From: Dromaius novaehollandiae
Taxonomy: Eukaryota; Chordata; Aves; Casuariiformes; Dromaiidae
Length of the DNA stretch: 64,000 bases
Assembly (NCBI RefSeq): GCF_036370855.1
Contig: NC_088099.1
Span: 148,509,517-148,573,516, forward strand
Reading direction: 5' to 3'
Below the pieces are notes generated by a model that worked only from the letters and a program-made list of their open reading frames with translations, searched no databases and was not told the origin of the DNA. Positions 15,101 through 38,480 of the stretch are shown here, one piece after another. Both the position numbers and the translations under genes were made by a program. Position 1 is the stretch's first letter. Each line of letters opens with the position of its first letter.

Positions 15101-17275
15101 TCTTCCTTGCCGTCTATTGTGTATTAGCAAAGTGAAATTGGGTCTTTTTCACAGCTTTAATTCCATATTTAAAAAGATACGTGCTTATCTCAGTACAGGA
15201 GTCTGGTTTTCCTCCTATCTAAAAATTACATCTAAAATTAGTATGATTAAAAGTGATGGGATAGTGTGTGGGTGTTTTCAGTACAATATCTAGCAATGTT
15301 TTGTACAGTTTGCTGTGCTGTGATTATTTTATACAGCAAAGGCAAAATAATATATGAAACTAAAAAAATGGAGCTATACAGACATAAAAGTGGGAGAAGT
15401 GCCAGGCAGGTGTAATATCTCCAGTGACTTCTAATAATGCGTATTAGCTGTTTATGCCTCTTAAGCAGCAGGAGCTCATCCTTGCAACTGTTTAATACAA
15501 TAGGATGATTACAAATTATTAGAACTAGTATTCAGTCATTTTGTCAAATTATATTATTGTATTTATTCCTGTCATTTAATTATAATTATCTGAAGGCATT
15601 TACTTTCTCATTTTTATACTATCAACAAAATTTACTGATTTTCTACAGTATCTGTTCACTCTTTTCTTGAAATATATCACAGAAACAGAATCTGATCTTT
15701 CCTTATACATTTAGACCTGGCAGCTAACTGAATAAAAATGTTTTTATTATTTTCCGTCTAAAGAAGTGAATGCCTTAAATTCTATTGAGCTTTACCTGGA
15801 TGCTGTTTTATCTCTAAGGATAAAGAACAATGATGCTATTATCAGATCATGAAATCAAGAGTAAAATGGTATCATGTCAACACTCCTCCCACCTATAAAA
15901 AATAACAGGCATGTTTCGGGTAGGGGATATTCATCACTGTAGACAGTTTAGAACCTCACAATAGGGTAATCAGAATTGCTCGTCTAGTTTCTGATGAGGC
16001 TTTTGCAGTAGAATTAATTACTATAAATTACTTCAGTATTTTACATAAATGCATGGCATATCACATGGCAAATGCGACAGATTAAAAACTGGGGGCCATC
16101 ATTTCAGAATTATGTAAAGGCAAAATTTCACTGAATTTAAGTTTCCCAAAGAAGTGTTTTCTTTGTTAATGTGGATTAATTGTGATTAGTAATGTAAAAA
16201 TATATATTCTTTCAGCTCAGAATGTTCGATGCAAACAATGACGGAAAGCTGGAGCTTACTGAACTGGCCAGGTATGTCTTCTGTCTCTTTTTACAATAAA
16301 TATCATTTACCAATTGCTGTTACAGAAACCGTTAAATATTTTGACCTTTGTTTTTTCTCTCCAAAGGCTACTCCCAGTACAGGAAAATTTTCTTATTAAA
16401 TTTCAGGTATGAAGCTTCACATTCTTAAGATTAAACTGCTAGCATCATGCACAATTGATGTCATTAATGGATTTTTTTTTCCTTTTGCTATTTAGGGTGT
16501 CAAAATGTGTGCAAAAGAATTCAATAAAGCCTTTGAGATGTATGATCAAGTAAGTCATCAGAAAACCTTTGCATTAATTTAGCAGTTTGATGGCACTCAT
16601 TTTCTGAACTTGTGGAAAATTAGCCATAAGCTCTGGAATGAAAAGCAAATGTTTAAAAGTCTTATTAACACTTTTTTTCAGGATGGCAATGGTTATATAG
16701 ATGAAAATGAACTTGATGCTCTCCTGAAGGATCTGTGTGAAAAGAACAAAAAGGTAAGCCTAGAGGGATTTTTTTCCCCTTAGAGATTAGATTTAATTTG
16801 GATTTTAAGGGCACTTTAATCCACCCAATTAAGATAAATATAGAGCTTCTAAGTCATTATTCCTGAAGTCCAGTGCAAATAAAAATCTTGGCAAAAGTCA
16901 TAGCAGCGTAAATCCTTACCTAAAGGAGCTGTGATTACATAGTAACGCTGTCAAAAGCTTGCGTCTGAGACATTAGCTATCAACAACCTAACATATGCCT
17001 ATAAAATAGATAATGTTCAAATATACAAACAGTGATTTCAACGTGTTACTGTTGGACAGGCTGGGAATGCCCTTTTTCTACCTGTCTTCTGCCATTGCCA
17101 GCAAACTTGCTCACGCTGGTAACTAAACTGGATTATAAAGCATTATCTGTTCTTTAAATAGGAATTAGACATTAACAACCTTGCGACATACAAGAAAAGC
17201 ATCATGGCCTTGTCTGATGGAGGAAAGCTTTACCGAGCAGAATTGGCTCTTATTCTCTGTGCTGAGGAAAATTAG
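48..17275 (+). CDS. CALB1: CALB1, calbindin-D28k (exons 2-11 of 11, 5' end missing)
   Basis: Calbindin-D28k is a cytosolic EF-hand protein that buffers and shuttles calcium, vitamin-D-regulated in bird intestine and kidney and abundant in many neurons. Joining ten exons (48-124, 4736-4810, 10913-10996, 11085-11141, 13740-13817, 16216-16271, 16367-16406, 16496-16549, 16682-16753, 17162-17275) gives an open frame ending in ILCAEEN-stop. If the protein has the family length of 262 residues, the window holds residues 28-262 and exon 1 supplies 27 residues plus one base. EF-hand loops with good ligands are loop 1 (second part, GNGYMDGKE, about 28-36), loop 3 (112-123, [12 protein letters not shown]), loop 4 (156-167, [12 protein letters not shown]) and loop 5 (200-211, [12 protein letters not shown]). 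Loop 2 (about 67-78) starts with Gly and loop 6 lacks acidic ligands; both are degenerate across the family. Exon phases match the 11-exon vertebrate gene. Its tail faces DECR1. Confidence 0.97.
815..831. repeat. (AG)n microsatellite
   Basis: Eight AG units in CALB1 intron 2. Confidence 0.9.
2775..2960 (+). mobile_element. MIR-like SINE relic
   Basis: The order of conserved MIR blocks is recognisable: 'tatagtggctaacaca' near the tRNA-like head, 'gatcttggatgagctattccac' type core (compare the 'tgaccttgggcaagtcac' block), 'tagataatgacaat', and a tail 'gggatttaatag..atgcaatcatgtaagtg'. It is highly diverged, as expected of a pre-avian insertion. Edges are approximate. Confidence 0.6.
4736..4810 (+). 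CDS. CALB1: CALB1 exon 3
   Basis: 75 bp, phase 0 on both sides, acceptor cttcatag and donor gtaaga. It encodes residues 54-78 ([20 protein letters not shown]...VE), the degenerate EF-hand 2. Residue 69 is Thr here; the chicken protein, as I recall it, has Ala. Confidence 0.96.
4811..10912 (+). other. CALB1: CALB1 intron 3
   Basis: About 6.1 kb. I see no exon-like, RNA-gene or clear repeat signal, apart from a pyrimidine-rich tract at about 9850-10200 and a small candidate sauropsid repeat at about 10585-10640. Open frames in this stretch are short and lack coding character. Confidence 0.8.
10913..10996 (+). CDS. CALB1: CALB1 exon 4
   Basis: 84 bp, phase 0, acceptor attacag and donor gtacag. 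It encodes residues 79-106 ([20 protein letters not shown]...DFMQ), the linker between EF-hands 2 and 3. Residue 82 is Ile, where I recall Val in chicken. The intron that follows is only 88 bp. Confidence 0.96.
11085..11141 (+). CDS. CALB1: CALB1 exon 5
   Basis: 57 bp, phase 0, acceptor gattgcag and donor gtaaac. It encodes residues 107-125 ([19 protein letters not shown]), the complete calcium loop of EF-hand 3 with Asp112, Asp114, Ser116 and the position-12 Glu123. Confidence 0.97.
11142..13739 (+). other. CALB1: CALB1 intron 5
   Basis: About 2.6 kb. It holds a (TAA)n tract at 12536-12550 followed at once by (GGA)n around 12558-12570, and a direct duplication of about 12 bp at 11428-11452. 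I see nothing else in it. Confidence 0.8.
12536..12550. repeat. (TAA)n microsatellite
   Basis: Five TAA units in CALB1 intron 5, followed ten bases later by a short (GGA)n run. Confidence 0.85.
13740..13817 (+). CDS. CALB1: CALB1 exon 6
   Basis: 78 bp, phase 0, acceptor tttaacag and donor gtaaga. It encodes residues 126-151 ([16 protein letters not shown]...EIM), the linker helices between EF-hands 3 and 4. Confidence 0.96.
13818..16215 (+). other. CALB1: CALB1 intron 6
   Basis: About 2.4 kb. Small structures only: a 14-bp tandem duplication at 13993-14020 and a 9-bp-arm hairpin at 14506-14526. No gene is visible. Confidence 0.8.
16216..16271 (+). CDS. CALB1: CALB1 exon 7
   Basis: 56 bp, ends with two bases of the Arg170 codon; acceptor ttcag, donor gtatgt. 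It encodes residues 152-169, containing the EF-hand 4 loop [12 protein letters not shown] (156-167). The following intron is only 95 bp. Confidence 0.96.
16367..16406 (+). CDS. CALB1: CALB1 exon 8
   Basis: A 40-bp micro-exon (acceptor ccaaag, donor gtatga) that completes Arg170 and encodes [13 protein letters not shown] (171-183). It lies between introns of 95 and 89 bp. Confidence 0.95.
16496..16549 (+). CDS. CALB1: CALB1 exon 9
   Basis: 54 bp, phase 0, acceptor tttag and donor gtaagt. It encodes residues 184-201 ([18 protein letters not shown]), the entering helix of EF-hand 5 and its first ligand, Asp200. Confidence 0.96.
16682..16753 (+). CDS. CALB1: CALB1 exon 10
   Basis: 72 bp, phase 0, acceptor tttttcag and donor gtaagc. 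It encodes residues 202-225 ([18 protein letters not shown]...NKK), the rest of the EF-hand 5 loop and its exit helix. Confidence 0.96.
17162..17275 (+). CDS. CALB1: CALB1 exon 11 (terminal coding exon)
   Basis: 114 bp including the stop TAG at 17273-17275; acceptor taaatag. It encodes residues 226-262 ([20 protein letters not shown]...ILCAEEN). This is the degenerate EF-hand 6: the loop around SDGGKLYR lacks the usual acidic ligands. Confidence 0.97.
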   Translation, partial: ELDINNLATYKKSIMALSDGGKLYRAELALILCAEEN

Positions 17276-18764
17276 ACCTCTTCTATCATGTCCACTTAAC
17301 TAGTGATGTACTCTATCTACACAATAACTGTGCACTATAAGGGAGTAGGCTGTATTTTTAAATTGCATATAGAAAATTAGCCAGGATGTGTGGCACATTC
17401 CTTTCAGTTTGTTTCTATACTGTTTGTAATGTACAGTTTTTGTAACTATAAGATTGATAAAGAGAATGTCTGTATTTGGGCCAGTCTGTATATTCAATAA
17501 GAAACTAAAACATGTTGGAGTTGGGTTTTTTTTCTTTTTTTTTTGCTTTCATGAAAACAGCTGGAAAAAAACTAAACCTGCCAACACTGTTGTGGTCATC
17601 ATATCCTTTGACACCTGCAACGTTTTTTCTTCTTGATCTCTATAATGAGAAAATCTAAAGATCTCTCTACAAGTTACAACTAAATACAGGTTTTTAAATG
17701 CAGAAATGTGAGGAAGAAAAGAACTAGTTTTGCAGTAGGACAGAAGAGTTGGAATGACTATTCTCCAAAATTTACCAAGGCACCGAGAAATATTTTCAGT
17801 TGTCAAATCACCCACTTACAGGTCTGTGCTCTCTGCAGTTTTCAATCACTCTTCCCATTACAAACTCATCACATATAGACAAAATATTTATAAGCATTGG
17901 AAATCCGGGATAGACTCTCCATACAGTAGTTGACAAAAATATAGTGTTTTCAATCTAGCTGTTTAACTTTACTGAATTTAAACACAGGCATTTCAGAAAC
18001 AAAAGCCTTTAATCTGTCTTGGAATCCTGGCTAAATGGCAGGTAGTATAGTTAATACACAGATTAGCACATGATATTGTAAGTGTACCTTTCATGACTAT
18101 TGCTGTGTCAGAGAATATGACAATCCATTTTCTAAACTATTTTCACATTTTGCAGGTGATAATTATTCTAGTAAATTGCTGTTTTTACATCATATTCTGT
18201 GTAATCTATGATTAAATTTAATATCCTAAGACTGTTGGTGTCTAGTTTGTCTATCTCCCACATTCTTTTTCTGTACCATGTAGATGACAAAACAACTGTT
18301 TGAAAAAAATGTGCCTCCTTGGATCTTACATTGAATGTCCAATCTATAATAGTGTAACAATTTAATAGCAAAGGAGAAAAAAGATCTACTACAGATTTTG
18401 TATCATATTTAGTTTACATGGTGGGCTTTGCCTTTTATTATGCTAGAGAGGTATTTTTTAAATGGGAATTACAGTATGGAAACAGCTGTTTTCTTCCATC
18501 TATATTTTTTTGGCCTGGCTCTGTTTTTATTTTACGCCAGCTTTATGCCAGCACAATTCTATAAATGTCCAGGTACGCTGGTGTAAGAAGGAAATCAAGC
18601 TGTGTCTTGGAGTTGATAAACCTAAGCTGCCTCCATAGAAAACTGTATTTCAGAAGCAGTTCCTGGTTGGTAGATTAGCTACATACAACTTCTTGAATGC
18701 GTCACCCTATCTAATTTAACAAGCAGAAAGAAGCAAGTGCATTTTATTTGAAACAAAAGGTCTC

Positions 18765-18850
18765 ACACAGTGAGACTCAGATCCTCCAAGGTCATTCTGT
18801 CACTTAACTCCCACTGACGTTAATCCTCTAACTCAGGCCACGCTCCGGCA
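18765..18850. repeat. Possible sauropsid repeat relic within the CALB1 3' UTR
   Basis: 'gagactcagatcctccaagg' followed by 'cacttaactcccactgacgt' resembles the 'gatcctcaaagg...cacctaactcccattgacttc' arm of the same class of palindromic repeat. It is diverged, and it lies upstream of the best distal CALB1 poly(A) signal, so it would be transcribed in the long mRNA. Confidence 0.4.
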
Positions 18851-19109
18851 ACTAAACGCCCTTTGAGCAGTGGGGCCTGGTGGGAAAGTTAAGGAGTGGA
18901 TGGTGGCAGGATGGGGGCATTGACGGCGGGAAAAGCCACAAAAAATTGAAGAAAGATTAAGCTAGGTCATTTTCACTGCTTTACTCCCACTCCATGCACA
19001 GTGATTTAACTTCTCACCTGCTTGTTCTCCTCTTTTCTCTATGCAATGTGAAATATAATTGTGTATGTCAAGTGAAGGAACGGTGAATAGATTATCTGCC
19101 TATCAGTAC

Positions 19110-19115
19110 AATAAA
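19110..19115 (+). terminator. CALB1: Candidate CALB1 poly(A) signal AATAAA
   Basis: Canonical AATAAA 1.83 kb after the CALB1 stop codon, followed within 30 bases by T/G-rich sequence (gattgatattgttc). It is the only canonical hexamer I saw on the + strand between the stop and 19.5 kb, so it is the best candidate for the main distal site. Confidence 0.5.
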
Positions 19116-20464
19116 TGATTGATATTGTTCATACTGTGCACTTGAAACCCTGGATTTTTGCCTTATTTTAACATTTAAAAAGTGTAAAGGTAAAAAAAAA
19201 TGTTCTGTAATAGATATGTAAAGTGACTGTTTGCTAAAATCATTACAGTGAAAGATGAAGTGTTTAAAGTGTTTTGACAAAGAGTCATCACAAAAACTGG
19301 AATCTGTCTTCCTGAACACACTTTTGTTCACACTTCTACTATTGCCGTTACTGCTCAGCTGTCCCCTGGTCCTGAACAGAATACATAAAGCAGTTGTCAA
19401 TCATGTCCATGTGGAATGTTTCATATAGTCGTTTCTCCTAAGTATAATTTGGATTAAAAGACAGCAATTTAACAAGACAGTTCTAGCAAAGCTGTGTGTT
19501 ACATCAGTGCAATGCAAAGTAGAGCAAATACGGTTAAGTCAAAACTGTTGTAGAAACATCAGGATTTACAATCCCTAAAACACTCCTGGACAGAGCTCTT
19601 CATGCCAGGGTCACACTAGAATGAGGTTTAGGGCAATGATACAGCTGATGGTAGGGAAGACTGCAAGCTCCTTTCTTGTGGTAGACATTTCGTTACCAAA
19701 AAAAAAAAAAAATTAAAGAAAAGTAGCAGCATGCAAAAACCTTTATTATGTGCAGTAATGCAGCTATGCTGTACTCCTGCTAAACAGAGAAGCTGACTTA
19801 CAGGTAGTTACATGGGATCTACTTTACTCAAGTTGTTAACTATCTTATTGTCTAAAAATATGTATTTTACTAAAACATAACAGGCATCGTGACTGCCTGC
19901 TTCAAGCTTTGCCTATAACACAGACCATTAGCGTAGCTCAGGGGTCCCACCACACCCGAGGCCACTAACAACGCACAACTGATATCTGTGATGTGAACCA
20001 CTGGCCGCAGTGGAGAATACCTGATTTCTGATACTGATTTTTTCACTGATGATTTAATTGGGATTGAGCACAGGGCTTGAAGCAAATGCTTTGGCATTGT
20101 GGCACTGAGGCCCTCACTGTTCTAGTCTGAACATTTCATGCACAGCATCAGGGTGCTATTTACAAATCCATCAGTGATGCACCTTTAAAAGGATTTCTAG
20201 ATAGCATATTCCATACTGGGCAAATATCAGATACAAATCAGTTGGCTGAAAGCTAGCACTGCTTCTTCAGAAGATGAACTTCATCTCACAAAATATGCAT
20301 ACACTGCTGCTGAAATTGCATTTAAACTATGATTGTTTATGTCATTAGGCAACGTTAGCTTTTTCTGATTAATTTCTATTTAGCATCACGTGCATTTACA
20401 CTAAGCCCTCATCATAATAATTTCATTACTGACGCATACTGAAATCCACACCTACCTGCTACAA

Positions 20465-20575
20465 GGAGGCTCAGAATCTGTGTTTAGGCACCTAAATATA
20501 CACGGCCTGATTTTCTGAAGTGCTGAGCACCTCCAGATCCCTCTGAAATCCACCGAAGTTCTTCTGCATCAATTA
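20465..20575. repeat. Sauropsid palindromic-type interspersed repeat relic
   Basis: Contains 'tttaggcacctaaatata' followed by 'cctgattttctgaagtgctg' and 'agcacctcca', then 'tctgaaatccaccg'. These words in this order resemble short palindromic repeats that are very common in turtles and crocodiles and old in birds ('aggcacctaa', 'cctgattttcagaggtgctgagcacc'). The family name is not certain. Confidence 0.5.
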
Positions 20576-20727
20576 AAAGCAGGCCAATGCATTAAAATCC
20601 CCTTTGATGGTTCACAGAAGAGCTTCAGTCCCTGAAAGGTCTATTGTGAATTAACGTAAGTTCCCCTTAAGTTGGCCTGTATCTCTCTGGTGAGTACGGC
20701 AATGAAGGAAAAACAAAGATCCTACCT

Positions 20728-20772
20728 TTGTTTTTTTTTTTGTTTGTTTGTTTGTTTGGTTTTTTTTTTTTA
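20728..20772. repeat. T-rich tract with (TTTG)n
   Basis: Two long T runs separated by four TTTG-type units in the CALB1-DECR1 intergenic region. On the - strand this is an A-rich tract that could be the tail of a retroposed copy, but no body is recognisable next to it. Confidence 0.8.
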
Positions 20773-21519
20773 ATGTTTAGGTAAAGAAGCAGTATTTATT
20801 TTAAAAAGCTCTCAGAATTCTTAAAGTATTTTTGCATAGGAACTCATTGCAATTTGCCATGGAAGGGATACATTTCTGAATTGAGATCCTAAAAGTTTAC
20901 TTTCAAAACAGAGGTCATGTACGGGCAGGGTGATATTAGAGTGGTGGTTGAGCCAAAGAAATTGTGGGTCCATATATTTAAAGTCAGGTAATGGATTTTT
21001 GACATTTACTATGTCTGCAGATATGGCATCTAAACACCATGGTGCCTACTACAGAGATAACTGGTAAAACTAATTTTAGCAGTGCTAGGCCTATCTCCCT
21101 TCTCTCCCGTCCTTTCTCCTCCATCTCATCCTTCCCCTAGCAAAAATATCTCTGCTTTCAGTATCTCAAAAATACATTAGACAACATGTAGGATAAAAAA
21201 AAGCATGTCGGATAAAGGAAAAAAGTATTGTTACCATCATTTTACACTTAGGGAACAGGGATATTCCCATAAGACTATGTGGCACCTGGCAGTACATCCT
21301 AGCCCCCAGACCCAAAGCCAGGTATATACCTGATCCTAACTTAATGCTGAAACTAGGCCTGGAAATGTGCCTCTTTTCTTGAACTTCTCCATCCCTGCCC
21401 CACCCAGGACCTATTTTTTGTGAGCTAAAAGAGAGCCATGATGTGCTCCAGCCAGTTTCCCCAGTTCAGATGGCCAAGTCCAGAGGGAGTGCTGCAAAGC
21501 TTACCTGCCCTGCAGTGCA

Positions 21520-21645
21520 GGTGCAATAGAAATAACTTGCTTCAGGTCACAGAAAGTTTAAGGCAACGTTGGAGACTGAACCCAGGTCTCCTTAATGTCA
21601 GTCCTGTCCTTCAACTACATGAAGAGGCTTCCTATAGTAAAAGCT
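21520..21645 (-). mobile_element. MIR-like SINE relic, reverse orientation
   Basis: The + strand reads 'aacttgcttcaggtcacag', then 'gactgaacccaggtctcct', then 'tcctgtccttcaactac', which is the reverse complement of the MIR core and tRNA-like head in the right order and spacing. This is the clearest SINE relic in the window. A short related piece ('ccatcattttacacttaggg') at about 21235-21265 may be the detached other end. Confidence 0.65.
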
Positions 21646-23329
21646 GCACATACCTATGGATGCACGAAGACAGTGGAAAACTACTTATTTTTACTGGTAT
21701 CCCAACTCCAGACAATTCCCTAACGAACAAAGCAGAGAAGTACTTGGTCATACCATGACTCACGAGAATATCTTTAAAGTGTTTGTTTGTTGTTTTGAAA
21801 CACTTTTTAAAGTGACAAAAGCTTATACACAAGTGTGTCCCATACGGAGAGAAAAATTAAGTATCTATGGAGGATGATGAACAAATTACTTTTCAGGGGA
21901 AGACATGGATTTGATCTCCACAGTAGACCAACCAAAACCAGGATGCTTTAAAAAGAGTTTTATAGCATGTTTAAGAGACACTTTAAAGGCTGCTATGATC
22001 AACTGATTTGCTTTATTATCTGGCATGGAGGATATTCAACCACCTATGGGACCCACACACTCAGGAGACAGAGAGCATATCTATACATTCAGATGTACAC
22101 AAATTACATTGGTGCTTGGCAAGAAAAAGCTGGCACATGGAAGCGATGTTATTATTCCACCAAACCTATGCTAATACAGTCCATCCTTTCAGCAGAACAT
22201 TTGCCTTAACACAATGCTGAAGTAAGCTATCAAGTGATTTCAAAGTCAGATGCTGGCATATGTTAGTACGGCTTGAAGTGCAAGTAGAAGGACTAGACAA
22301 CTGCCATCACTTGAAGGAAGACACCCTTGAACCGCTTTTATATTCCAATTCTTAAATCGCTGTGTATCAGCCTGAAAGCACATACAAGCATAGACATAGG
22401 GCTGCATGCATGGATGGAAGAGGTTTGCAATAAAACAGAATTTTAAAAAATGGCATGGATTTCAGGCTGTAAAGGCCAGATTTCTTTGGAGAATTCCATG
22501 CATTGTTTGAAGAGGGGAACAACAGGCAATCCCCACAAATCTGGAAAATCTAATAATTCCAAAAGAGGGACAACAATAAACATGCCTTTTTTAAATGGCC
22601 TGCTTGTAACTAAGTTGACACATTTTATTTGGGATGAATGAACTTACTACTTTCAGAAGTAATGTGATCTTAGAGCTTCTTTAGTACCAATCTGTGAATG
22701 CTAGTGGAACCTAGGTTTCTACAGACCTCTGCCAATGAACTTTCAATGCTTTCAGTCCCAAATTACAAGTGTCCTTTACTAGTTTAAGTAAGCCTTTTTT
22801 ATGCAGACACTGCCCTAGTCACACACACATTAACAGTAAATGATGTTTTAGTTTCTCATTTTCAAGAACATTAACTTAATCTATGATAAAGAAAGAGCTA
22901 CTCAAGAAGGCAAGATTCATCCCTAGATACCATTTTTAAAGTTCAGTAAAAGATAATTAACAGACTGAAAATGTCAACAAAAGCTGAGACTGAGATGGTT
23001 ATATATCTCAAAACTTTGTATGTGAAAAATATTACATTAGAACTTACATTCTATCTCACTATATACTATTGACAACTTGAAAGTCATTTGCAAATTTAAG
23101 GCTTCCTGAAATATCAGGAATGCAAATATCAGGACTTACTTTCTTAGTTTTTTTTAGATTAACAATTATGTTCAGGTACAACGTTCTTGAAATGTTACTG
23201 AGATTACAATATTAATAATTACTTGCATATACTTGAACGACGGAAAAAAAATCTCTGAAATATTAAAAAGGAAACTAACCATAGATGACAGCATGGCTAC
23301 GTAAGACATTATCCAAAGAAGAGTAAAAT

Positions 23330-23540
23330 TTTAATAAACCTGTCATTCACTTTTGGTAACAGATATTTTAGAAAAAAATACACATGCTATATTCAAAATA
23401 TTACAATTTCAGAATACTTTACTGAAATCAGCATCTAAAACATTTTGAAGGCTATTCCTTAATAGGTTATTTCTAAACATTCATGAATTCATTAGATCGT
23501 TTCCGAAAAACATCACCAGGAATACAGTGAGATAGGTACT
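23330..23540 (-). other. DECR1: DECR1 3' UTR with candidate poly(A) signal ATTAAA
   Basis: Read on the - strand, the first poly(A)-like hexamer after the stop is ATTAAA at 23335-23330, about 205 bases downstream. Canonical AATAAA on this strand appears only farther away (near 22629-22624 and 22014-22009), so longer 3' UTRs are possible. The boundary is an inference. Confidence 0.4.
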
Positions 23541-38273
<14,733 letters not shown>

Positions 38274-38480
38274 GTTCCCCTGCCCAGGGGCCCCCGCGCC
38301 GCGGAGCGCCCGGCGGGGCTGGGGCGGGGCGGGGCGGGGCGGTGGGGGTGCGCGCTGTCCTTAACGGCCGACTCCCGCCGCTGCTGCCTGAAGAGCTGAC
38401 GCAAGGCAGGTCAGACCCGGGCCGCCTCACCGGGCTTCTTGCCCCCGGGACCGCTGCCCGCAGGCAGCAGCGAGACGCTG

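Larger units (their letters stand above)
17276..19460 (+). other. CALB1: CALB1 3' untranslated region (long, several poly(A) signals)
   Basis: Non-coding sequence downstream of the CALB1 stop. Candidate poly(A) signals in the gene's orientation are ATTAAA at 18211-18216, AATAAA at 19110-19115 and ATTAAA at 19453-19458. Chicken calbindin-D28k is known to make several mRNA sizes (about 2 to 3 kb) that differ in 3' UTR length. With a coding region of about 0.8 kb, the spacing of these three signals fits that pattern, but the right edge is inferred. A short block at about 18765-18850 resembles a sauropsid interspersed repeat. Confidence 0.6.
19461..23329. other. Intergenic region between the tails of CALB1 and DECR1
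   Basis: About 3.9 kb between the most distal CALB1 poly(A) candidate and the DECR1 3' UTR. It holds a palindromic-type sauropsid repeat relic (about 20465-20575), a T-rich (TTTG)n tract (20728-20772) and MIR relics in reverse orientation (about 21235-21265 and 21520-21645). Open frames of up to about 100 codons occur, but they overlap on both strands, cover repeat sequence and show no protein motif. I call no gene here. Confidence 0.7.
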
